Positions 1 through 5,419 of a stretch of DNA of 8,033 bases are shown here, in pieces. Positions within the stretch are counted from its first letter, which is position 1. Each line of letters starts with the position of its first letter. The translations under genes and the position numbers were made by a program. A model generated the notes under the pieces. The model was not told the origin of the DNA and did not search any database. It saw nothing but the letters and a program-made list of their open reading frames with translations. Location: positions 1 to 8,033 of the forward strand of contig JBKCCF010000191.1 of assembly GCA_046305255.1 (NCBI GenBank), given 5' to 3'. This DNA comes from UBA6136 sp046305255 (GTDB taxonomy: Bacteria > Pseudomonadota > Gammaproteobacteria > Methylococcales > Methylococcaceae).

Positions 1-1
1 G

Positions 2-46
2 GAACAGATCGACATTTTCAAAGCGTTGGGCGTGCCGACGCCTTAA
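2..46 (+). CDS. 3' end of an unidentified plus-strand gene
   Basis: The frame beginning at base 2 reads EQIDIFKALGVPTP followed by TAA at 44-46, which looks like an ordinary soluble protein C-terminus. The gene starts outside the window. All three plus frames are open over these few bases, so the choice rests only on the plausible amino-acid composition and a stop that falls before the AT-rich stretch. It is too short to assign a family. No convincing terminator follows; there is only a short agag/ctct inverted repeat near 73-84. Confidence 0.4.
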   Translation, partial: EQIDIFKALGVPTP

Positions 47-139
47 AAAGCGTTTGTTGTGTCATTTTTTAAAGAGCGGCCTCTGCTATATCAAAGGTTT
101 GTGACACAAACTGGTGAACCCGGGTGTTCAGCGCGGACT

Positions 140-261
140 AAGTAACGCACTATCTGTGCCGATGACTGGCGCCAGCACCGTCACGCTGCCGAGGCTGTGC
201 TGATCTGGCCTTTCACAACGGCCATACCCTGTGGAGAGTAACCTTTATGGTACAGTATCAG
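140..261 (+). repeat. 122-bp imperfect direct repeat, left copy
   Basis: Bases 140-261 align without any gap to 3126-3247, with 19 mismatches by my manual count (about 84% identity). Several differences are clustered, notably at 234-237. Long identical blocks include the tttcacaacggcc region (211-223). Homology fades on both sides. Both copies contain a 13-codon ATG-to-TGA frame (162-203 here) reading MTGASTVTLPRLC. There is no transposase, no terminal inverted repeat, and no integron attC core motif that I can identify. The function is unknown. Confidence 0.85.
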
Positions 262-263
262 AG

Positions 264-305
264 TTTCCGGTAGGGGCATCAGGCAACTGATGTTCCTACC
301 GGAAA
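264..305 (+). repeat. 19-bp stem-loop with GCAA tetraloop
   Basis: The left arm tttccggtagg (264-274) is the exact reverse complement of cctaccggaaa (295-305). Inside it, catcag (277-282) pairs with ctgatg (287-292) around the loop gcaa (283-286). The two positions between the arms are gg (275-276) opposite tt (293-294). As plus-strand RNA these form G·U wobbles, giving a continuous 19-bp helix capped by a GNRA-type loop. As minus-strand RNA they would be A·C mismatches. The structure begins three bases after the 122-bp repeat. It may be part of a repeat element, a structured RNA, or a recombination hairpin. Confidence 0.8.
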
Positions 306-372
306 CGGCTTAATGCCGAATTGGCCGGTAATAGGTGTAGCCAGGTAATGTACCAGTCCTGACTCAGAGTTC

Positions 373-397
373 TTCAGCGCGGACTCATTAACAGACG
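373..397 (+). repeat. Short second copy of the repeat's left flank
   Basis: The 13-mer ttcagcgcggact occurs at 127-139, immediately left of the 122-bp repeat, and again at 373-385. The following bases (386-397) keep partial similarity to the start of the repeat, sharing taac and a final ac. This looks like a truncated third copy of the element or of its border, 246 bp from the first. It lies just beyond the 3' end of the small minus-strand gene. Confidence 0.5.
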
Positions 398-424
398 AAA
401 GGCGGGTATAACGCAATAAACACC

Positions 425-771
425 TTATCCCTTCAACGCAGCCAAAAGTTCAGCAGCCTTGCTCGTAATAAATGAGGCTGGAGATAGATTGCCATCCACT
501 GGTTGGTCACGGATCAGCGCCTTCATTCTCGATATTCCATTATTTCGGATACCGCCAGGAGGTTTGGCAGCACTAAGCTTGAAAGGCCCATTATTGATAC
601 CAGAACCCACTGAACCGGAAAGCAGTGCGCGACATACGCAGGTAAATAATGACGTTTCATTCGTTCTTATCTTGGATAGAAGCCCCCCCTTAAATGCCTG
701 TCCACCTTGGCCATCTCGGACTTTATTATCAATAAAGCACTCATATAACACGTTATTAAAATCCGTTTCAT
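425..771 (-). pseudogene. Small gene split by a G7 tract, coupled to the 402-residue gene
   Basis: An ATG at 769-771 overlaps the TGA of the upstream 402-residue gene as ATGA, a classic translational-coupling arrangement. This frame reads a hydrophobic start (MKRILITCYMSALLIIKSEM) and stops after 34 codons (TAA at 667-669). The neighbouring frame stays open to TAA at 425-427. The two frames meet at a run of seven G on the minus strand (683-689). One more G would join them into a single 115-residue protein. Its first 16 residues resemble a short signal or membrane anchor, followed by a CVC motif and an Ala/Leu-rich C-terminus. The second half could instead use the GTG at 749-751 (108 residues), but that start has no clear ribosome-binding site. 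I do not recognise a family. Sequencing undercall, slippage or phase variation, and true decay all remain possible. Confidence 0.5.
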
Positions 772-1976
772 TTTTTGCATTGCATTATGGCATTGCGCAG
801 GGCATCAGCGCGATTTAGGCCAGCATCCCCATGGTGCCCTTTAGTACTGTAAACCCCAGAATCAAGGCGCAGGCAGTAATATTCATTAATACCTATCACT
901 AACCTCTGCTGCATTAGAGCGAAATCGGTTTCCTTATGACCATAATTAATATTGAGAGAGGGCCTGATAGGCCCGGCATGTCTTGCAGCAAACAAAGGGT
1001 AATTTTTCTTTGATTTGAATTCGGCTATCAATGTTGACGTAGACTCATTCAGGTAGCTCAGAATAATATATATATCTTTGTACCCCCCTTTATCCTTAAA
1101 CAATTCCTCGAGCTTGGTTTTGTTTATTCCTTTTCCATCTGTCTTTGTAAGCGCCTTCTCAACTTCAGCCTTATCTTTCTCCAGCGCTATCCCTTTCAAA
1201 TACTCCGCAGAGACCTGTTCAAAGTAGTCAATTGGCTTCTGGACAAGAAAGGAAAGATTAATAGGAATTTCCTTTCTGGTTCCAAAGCTGCTGATTGTCG
1301 TATTATTATAAAAGACGTCCCGAACCCAACATATATTGGTTTCAAGCTCGACGGATGCCGCCCCATCGTCGGGCCTGTAGGTATGACTGACCTTTTCTCT
1401 GGTTACCGCGATCTCCACTGTAAAACTGACTCTATTGGCATCAGCTAGTGAAAACTCAAAGATATCATAATGCTGCCCCAGAACCGGATGAAAATTATTG
1501 GACCGAACGCCCTTTCCGTTTTTCAGGCACCCTGTCAACCAAGCATCCAAGCTGGTGTTCTGCCTAATCTGTGAACTCTCCATACCACCTGCTTTCTTGA
1601 AGTTCTTCTGGATTGTCACCGACCCAATCTTTGAATAGGTATCTTTCTCCACATCACTCTTGAGCGGGAGACTAACCGACTTGAAAGTCCTTTCCTTATC
1701 GTAATCTTTGGCGATAGTTGCGACTGCTTCTCCTTGAAAGAATCTCTTAAAGTCTTCAGGCATATTCAGACAGTCGAGGGGGGCGCACTTGCCAGCACGT
1801 ATGATGGCCCCGGATTTTTCCGTTTTGGCCCAGTACGCCTCGATCGCCATACCCATACCAACGGTAACAAGGCACTCAAATATATATCCCAGACTTGTAT
1901 ATGCTCTTTTTATGTCGTCAGGATCTCCTTCATATCCTTTCTGCCAACCGCCAGAAACTCGTATTGTTTCTCCCAT
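768..1976 (-). CDS. Unrecognised 402-residue protein
   Basis: This is a long intact frame in a less GC-rich segment, and the protein matches no family I can name. I chose the ATG at 1974-1976 (MGETIRVSGGWQKGYEGD). In-frame codons run back to a GTA/ATG-rich stretch with a possible ATG at 2054, but those 26 residues look non-coding. Neither start has a Shine-Dalgarno sequence. Visible features are a mildly hydrophobic segment at residues 29-46 (too weak to call a membrane helix), Cys64, Cys69, Cys150, Cys216, Cys368 and Cys400, a beta-rich middle (about 165-250), a Lys/Glu-rich probable helix at 260-300, and a C-terminal part with GHH at 380-382. There is no signal peptide. It is followed by a small gene overlapping by ATGA, so the two probably act together. 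Base composition unlike the fhc genes suggests horizontal acquisition. That it is a real gene is likely; its function is unknown. Confidence 0.75.
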   Translation of the reverse strand: MGETIRVSGGWQKGYEGDPDDIKRAYTSLGYIFECLVTVGMGMAIEAYWAKTEKSGAIIRAGKCAPLDCLNMPEDFKRFFQGEAVATIAKDYDKERTFKSVSLPLKSDVEKDTYSKIGSVTIQKNFKKAGGMESSQIRQNTSLDAWLTGCLKNGKGVRSNNFHPVLGQHYDIFEFSLADANRVSFTVEIAVTREKVSHTYRPDDGAASVELETNICWVRDVFYNNTTISSFGTRKEIPINLSFLVQKPIDYFEQVSAEYLKGIALEKDKAEVEKALTKTDGKGINKTKLEELFKDKGGYKDIYIILSYLNESTSTLIAEFKSKKNYPLFAARHAGPIRPSLNINYGHKETDFALMQQRLVIGINEYYCLRLDSGVYSTKGHHGDAGLNRADALRNAIMQCKK

Positions 1977-1996
1977 ACTATTTTTTTTATACTTAT

Positions 1997-2010
1997 CATT
2001 TCTCAATCCT
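1997..2010 (-). promoter_or_regulatory. Out-of-frame start signal ahead of the 402-residue gene
   Basis: On the minus strand AGGA (2007-2010) lies seven bases before an ATG (1997-1999), the best translation-initiation signal in front of the 402-residue gene. That ATG reads MISIKK and then enters an A8 tract (1981-1988), after which it is out of frame with the long ORF. One extra A would give MISIKKNSMGETIRV, joining the signal to the gene. As the sequence stands, the long ORF would start at 1976 without a Shine-Dalgarno sequence. Confidence 0.4.
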
Positions 2011-2074
2011 GTACAGGCCCGCCAAGAGGCTTCACTACCCGAGTAATACCACATACGACAGGCTAACCTATTAT

Positions 2075-2239
2075 TTACAATCGCGTACCCCAGGACCCCC
2101 TATACCCATTTCCGATGTCCTGCATGCAACTATGAAAGAAGAATCTGGCACCATCACAAACAGCCGATTCAGCAGGTGCTTGTGAGATGAGCCCACCATT
2201 TCTTCGAAACCAATCCAGGTATTTCTCTCTATAAGACAT
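2075..2239 (-). CDS. Small protein of 54 residues, unknown function
   Basis: The ATG at 2237-2239 is preceded by AGGAG (2247-2251) with a seven-base spacer, an excellent ribosome-binding site. The frame begins MSYREKYLDWFRRNGGLISQ, is rich in charged and aromatic residues, carries Cys28 and Cys38, and stops with TAA at 2075-2077. It lies about 100 bp upstream of the 402-residue gene in the same direction, so it could be the first gene of that transcript. The protein-like composition plus the ribosome-binding site make it likely to be translated. I do not recognise a family. It could also be a remnant of a larger decayed gene, since the DNA upstream contains several short frames in the same direction. 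Confidence 0.55.
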   Translation of the reverse strand: MSYREKYLDWFRRNGGLISQAPAESAVCDGARFFFHSCMQDIGNGYRGSWGTRL

Positions 2240-2249
2240 AACCAAGCTC

Positions 2250-2574
2250 CTATAATTTTTCAGCGCACGGAACCCTGCTCAATATCCCTATAAGAGTGGA
2301 TGAGGTTCCATCGTCTATATCCGGTCCCATTATAAGGCACAATTCGCGCACCTTTCCGCCTTACCACCAAAACTTGTACGCATAAGCTTAGCGCACTCTA
2401 CCTTTGGTGTTACGACCAACGGCGCCCCGAGAAGCATACGACCAGGCCTTCAGGATACACCCGCCCTGTTCAGGCATTTAGCCAATCCATTGTCAGTGGC
2501 GAGTGCCCGCCGGCTCCTTCCGAGTTGCCGGAAGTCCTGTCTCCAGAACCGCAACCGTTTGCACTTGTAGCCAT
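2250..2574 (-). other. Chain of nearly coupled micro-ORFs, probably a decayed gene
   Basis: Between the two small genes the minus strand holds a series of short frames that almost abut: 2470-2574 (34 residues, MATSANGCGSGDRTSG...), 2388-2477 (29 residues, MPEQGGCILKAWSYASRGAV...), 2330-2383 (17 residues, with a CANC motif; extendable to 35 residues from an ATG at 2437), and 2250-2330 (26 residues, MGPDIDDGTSSTL...). The last two are joined by TAATG. None has a strong ribosome-binding site of its own. The pattern fits one ancestral gene broken by several frameshifts at least as well as it fits genuine tiny genes. No family is recognisable. Confidence 0.25.
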
Positions 2575-2603
2575 AAGACAAGATGCTCTTCAGAGGCTTT
2601 AAA

Positions 2604-2632
2604 CCCCTATTCAGCTAACAGGGGCTGCTTTT
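2604..2632. terminator. Weak candidate terminator hairpin
   Basis: The stem cccct (2604-2608) pairs with agggg (2620-2624). In the plus direction it is followed after four bases by tttt (2629-2632). In the minus direction it is followed directly by TTT. It lies downstream of the 59-residue gene, where a minus-strand terminator would be expected. Five base pairs and short T-runs make it weak in both directions. Confidence 0.3.
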
Positions 2633-2711
2633 GATCGATACCTGGCTTAACCAGACCACCTCTCGGGGAGGGCGTTCACTCAACCCCTCTCCGCCCTATG
2701 ATAAAACCATT

Positions 2712-2891
2712 TCAAGACTTGTGAACTATACGATTAAATAACGCGACCACCCTGGATGGCGCGCTGTAGGCATCATCAATCTCGCGGGAAATCTTCTCTA
2801 TGACATCGTAAGGCGCCTCGTATCTATCGAGTATCTCCTTAACCTTTGCTATGCGATCGTTCTGACTAATTGGACATTCTTTGTTAAACAT
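2712..2891 (-). CDS. Small protein of 59 residues, unknown function
   Basis: The ATG at 2889-2891 has GGAG (2899-2902) seven bases upstream. The frame begins MFNKECPISQNDRIAKVKEI and continues as a charged, probably alpha-helical protein (residues about 12-45 rich in Lys, Glu, Asp and Ile) to a TGA at 2712-2714. There is one cysteine (Cys6), no signal peptide and no membrane segment. Size, charge and helix content resemble small regulators or antitoxins, but no specific family is visible and no toxin-like partner adjoins it. It is the first gene of the accessory segment on the minus strand, so its promoter should lie in 2903-3100; I see no convincing -35/-10 pair there. Confidence 0.6.
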   Translation of the reverse strand: MFNKECPISQNDRIAKVKEILDRYEAPYDVIEKISREIDDAYSAPSRVVALFNRIVHKS

Positions 2892-2902
2892 AATAAATCT
2901 CC

Positions 2903-3577
2903 ACTAACACGTCACTTAACGCTTTGCTGCAATAAGATGGCCTGGCTGGCATGTACGTCTAAACACACGCCACAATCCGATTGTAGACCCACCATGGGTG
3001 GCGGTGTCTTACCCTTTTTTACAGCAACCTCTTGTTACATTGCTGAGGTTATCTCTGGATTTGCGAAAAGGCAGACCATAATGATGGTACGCTGACCGTT
3101 CAGTACCCATCACCCGCCCCAACATAAGTAACCCACTATCTGGGCCGATGACTGGAGCCAGTACCTTCACGCTACCAGGGCTGTGCTGATCTGGAATTTC
3201 ACAACGGCCGTACTCTGTGGCCTATAACCTTTGTGGTGCAGTGTCAGCGGGTCGCCGTACCAGACATCACCGCTAGCCCGTCTACTGAATCGCTCCTGAT
3301 TCCCGAGTCAACTACGCCCACTCGCACGTTAGATTAAATCCTGACGCTGTCGGATCTGGGCGAGGAATCAAAATGGAACGATCAGCGCTTACTGTACGGA
3401 GATAAACCCGGCACATCCAATCACTATTTCATAATCTCGGCATCAGTCCGATGGATAGTGGGCGTACTGGCCAGGCGGGTGGCCGGAGGGCGGGTATACA
3501 TCCGTCACCAACATCCCGTAACGGGACGCCTGAATCGTGAGGGTATGAGGTTGGGAGGGCTTTTACAGGCGGTCAGC
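2903..3577. other. Gene-poor region with the right repeat copy
   Basis: No gene with normal start signals is evident. The stretch includes an inverted repeat AACCTC/GAGGTT (3026-3031 with 3045-3050), the right copy of the 122-bp repeat (3126-3247), a ten-codon ATG frame (3373-3405) preceded by GAGGA, and a palindrome tcccgt-a-acggga near 3514-3526. One plus-strand frame is open from 3338 onward and reads like protein (QRLLYGDKPGTSNHYFIISA), but it has no conventional start before the GTG at 3458 and runs into the fhc terminator. Confidence 0.5.
3126..3247 (+). repeat. 122-bp imperfect direct repeat, right copy
   Basis: This aligns base for base with 140-261 at a constant offset of 2986, with 103 of 122 positions identical. 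The micro-frame in this copy (3148-3189) reads MTGASTFTLPGLC. The differences from the left copy inside this frame are six, four of them at third codon positions. The long GCAA hairpin that follows the left copy has no counterpart after this one. Together the copies bracket the accessory segment. Confidence 0.85.
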
Positions 3578-3601
3578 AAAAAGCCGGCTGAGACCGGCTT
3601 T
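3578..3601 (-). terminator. Intrinsic terminator of the fhc operon
   Basis: On the minus strand AAAGCCGG (3594-3601) pairs with CCGGCTTT (3580-3587) around a six-base loop, and the run of five T overlaps the stem end (3578-3582). It lies about 60 bp past the fhcC stop, the expected place for the end of the fhcBADC transcript. Confidence 0.85.
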
Positions 3602-3610
3602 GGGGGTGTT

Positions 3611-3638
3611 GGCGGGTCTGCTGAGGCAGGAACCCGCC
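3611..3638. other. Stem-loop between fhcC and its terminator
   Basis: ggcgggt (3611-3617) pairs with acccgcc (3632-3638), and the inner ctgc (3618-3621) pairs with gcag (3626-3629), around a tgag loop and with a two-base bulge. It has no T-run and so is not a second terminator. It could protect the 3' end of the transcript. Confidence 0.4.
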
Positions 3639-3657
3639 GGCGGTGTCGAACCCGCGC

Positions 3658-4479
3658 TCAAGGGCCGACGGACACCAGAATTTCGCCCTTGCCAAGACCC
3701 GACATATCGCCCGCGTAGCGGCGAACCCGCTTGAGGCGGTCACTCATGGTGGCGAATGGGGTGTCGAATGAGGCATATCCCTTGAGTAATAGCGGAATGA
3801 AGCCCAGGGTGTGGGTTCCGCAGTCGTTAAAGGTCGGCGGAATCTGAGCGGGCGTTTGCGCCAGCAGCAGGGTGCCGCGGCCCATGGCGTAGCCGATATG
3901 GCGACCGGTGCGGCCAAGTACGGCGATGGTACCTGCGGTCATGCGTGAACCGAGGTAATCCCCGGCATTGCCCTCAATCAGGATGGCGCCGCGCCGCATG
4001 TGGTCGCCGGTGCGACTGCCGGTATTGCCCTTGACGATGACGACGCCGCCCGCCATGCCTTTCTTGTTGCCGGGCAGACAGGCGCAGAGAAAATCACCGG
4101 CATCGCCCTGTATCACCACCGTGCCGTTCCGCATTTCGCAGGCGCCGTAAGCATCAATACTGCCGCTGACCCGAATCTCACCGCCCTTGAGCTGCATGGC
4201 GAGATAGCTACCGGCATCGCCCTCCACCTCAATCAGGCCCTGTGTCATGCCCCTGCCGACATAGTCGAGCCTGCCGGTGGCGCCGGTAAAGACGATCTGA
4301 CGAGTATCGTCGCCACTGATGGTGAACAGCTCGCTGGCAGGCATCTGCCGGTTGCCGGTCTGCAGCGGTATTGCACCGATTTCGGCGACGGTCTTGCCCG
4401 CAAGCGCGTCCGGCACCAGCGGCGAGACATCTATGCGCTGTTTTGGTGGGTCGGTCAGAGTGAAGCGGAGTGCCGTCAT
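3658..4479 (-). CDS. fhcC: Formyltransferase/hydrolase complex subunit C
   Basis: FhcC is the 273-residue structural subunit of the cytoplasmic Fhc complex and is homologous to subunit C of archaeal formylmethanofuran dehydrogenase. Residues about 82-206 form repeated glycine-rich turns of the GXGXG type (EVEGDAGSYLA, VIQGDAGDFLC, VKGNTGSRTGD, IEGNAGDYLGS, VLGRTGRHIGY), the right-handed beta-helix seen in this family and in glutamate synthase. The N-terminal 75 residues and the C-terminal tail match the expected layout, and the length is normal. The ATG at 4477-4479 overlaps the fhcD stop as ATGA, with AGGAG (4488-4492) eight bases upstream inside fhcD. It is the last gene of the operon, before the terminator at 3578-3601. 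In known complexes this subunit packs against the hydrolase subunit A and helps guide the long carrier between active sites. Confidence 0.95.
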   Translation of the reverse strand: MTALRFTLTDPPKQRIDVSPLVPDALAGKTVAEIGAIPLQTGNRQMPASELFTISGDDTRQIVFTGATGRLDYVGRGMTQGLIEVEGDAGSYLAMQLKGGEIRVSGSIDAYGACEMRNGTVVIQGDAGDFLCACLPGNKKGMAGGVVIVKGNTGSRTGDHMRRGAILIEGNAGDYLGSRMTAGTIAVLGRTGRHIGYAMGRGTLLLAQTPAQIPPTFNDCGTHTLGFIPLLLKGYASFDTPFATMSDRLKRVRRYAGDMSGLGKGEILVSVGP

Positions 4480-5372
4480 GCCATGATCTCCTGCAGATGA
4501 AAGAGGAACGGCCCGAGCTTGCCGCCATAATTACCGGCGCTGATGCGGCGAATACCGTTCTGCGGCCCCAGGCCACAGGCCGCTTCGATACCCACCCGCA
4601 TGGCCTTGTTGATGTCTTCGGCGCTGAGACCGTCGATGACGATTTCCATGACCGATTCAACCTCGGGGCTGAGCTCGCTGCGGGTCTGCCCCTTGAGCGT
4701 CGGACAGAACGCATCGTTGGTGGAGGCGTTCAGCGCCTTGTAGCGCGAGCCGACCTTGGAACCGGAGCGGACCACGCCACCGGGGAAGGGCATGATGACG
4801 TTGGGAATCGTCCGCATGGCCTCAATTGCCGCCTCACAGGCGGCCAGTGCCTGCGGTTGGCTTTCGGCCAGAATCAGGAAATTGCCGCCGCCGACGGCGT
4901 TGATCATACCGGTGGTTTCCTCACACAGAAATTCGCCATCCATCACCGGTACCCGCCAGTAGCGGCGGCCATTGATGCGTTTGGCGATCTGGAAGCCATC
5001 GCCGAAGAAGCGCAGGTTCTTGCCCAGCGCAATTGGGTCACCTTCATGCAGACCTGAAAACAATGCACTGGTGGGAGCGGTCAGCACGCACTGGCCGGCG
5101 CGGGTTTCCACCTGCTTCGCCAGCGTCTTGCCGCCCATGGCAAAGATCAGCACGGCGACACCGGGCCGGCCGTCGGGGGTTTCGCTGGGGTCCAGCTCGC
5201 GTTCTATGCCGGCTTCACAGCCACAGGCGATGACCGAGGTGGCAAACCCGGTCATGGTGGCCGCCGCTATCAGGGCCCATTTTGCGTTCTGGGCGGTGAT
5301 GATCAGCCGGGTTCCCCGCATGGGGAAGGCCTCGGCGAAGGTAGCGTCGATTTCTACGCCATTGATGTTCAT
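4476..5372 (-). CDS. fhcD: Formylmethanofuran:H4MPT formyltransferase (Ftr), complex subunit D
   Basis: This 298-residue enzyme transfers the formyl group between formyl-H4MPT and the methanofuran-type carrier. In bacteria it works in the direction that unloads H4MPT. The N-terminus (MNINGVEIDATFAEAFPM) is the typical Ftr start, followed by TGFATSVIACGCEAGIE (41-57), TPDGRPGV (65-72), the LRFFGDGFQ region (120-128), the Gly-rich GGGNFLI (161-167) and PGGVVRSGSKVGSRYK (197-212). The length agrees with archaeal Ftr. The open frame extends 76 codons further upstream into fhcA, but ATG 5370-5372 is chosen because AGAGGA lies nine bases before it and homology starts there. The gap to fhcA is 47 bp, and it overlaps fhcC by four bases. 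Confidence 0.97.
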   Translation of the reverse strand: MNINGVEIDATFAEAFPMRGTRLIITAQNAKWALIAAATMTGFATSVIACGCEAGIERELDPSETPDGRPGVAVLIFAMGGKTLAKQVETRAGQCVLTAPTSALFSGLHEGDPIALGKNLRFFGDGFQIAKRINGRRYWRVPVMDGEFLCEETTGMINAVGGGNFLILAESQPQALAACEAAIEAMRTIPNVIMPFPGGVVRSGSKVGSRYKALNASTNDAFCPTLKGQTRSELSPEVESVMEIVIDGLSAEDINKAMRVGIEAACGLGPQNGIRRISAGNYGGKLGPFLFHLQEIMA

Positions 5373-5419
5373 TCTGTTGAGTCCTCTCGGCTTGCGTGCA
5401 TCCGTCCCGGCATCATGGC

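Larger units (their letters stand above)
47..424. other. Gene-free structured intergenic region
   Basis: I see no credible protein-coding gene here. The stretch holds the left copy of the 122-bp repeat (140-261), a long hairpin (264-305), a second small inverted repeat (cggc at 306-309 with gccg at 315-318), and a short repetition of the repeat's left edge (373-385). It separates a plus-strand gene end from the 3' end of a minus-strand gene pair, so it lies between convergent transcripts. No T-run follows the hairpin on either strand, so it is not a standard intrinsic terminator. Confidence 0.6.

Noticed and set aside
140..261. Integron attC site
   Set aside because: I could not find paired RYYYAAC and GTTRRRY core sites in either repeat copy, and no integrase is present.
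264..305. Intrinsic terminator
   Set aside because: The hairpin is strong but has no T-run on either side.
459..818. 119-codon plus-strand frame
   Set aside because: It is antisense to the minus-strand gene pair, crosses the boundary between the two genes and has no start signal.
3011..3050. Terminator near the T6 run at 3015-3020
   Set aside because: The T-run precedes the AACCTC/GAGGTT hairpin on the plus strand, and on the minus strand it becomes an A-run, so the order is wrong in both directions.
3458..3718. 86-codon plus-strand frame starting with GTG
   Set aside because: It has no ribosome-binding site, runs through the fhc terminator and ends antisense to fhcC. Only its upstream extension is kept, as a possible gene remnant.
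4000..4500. Long plus-strand frame opposite fhcC
   Set aside because: It is antisense to a confidently identified gene and its composition is typical of a shadow frame in GC-rich DNA.
4470..5057. 195-codon plus-strand frame opposite fhcD
   Set aside because: It is a shadow of fhcD with no family resemblance or start signal.
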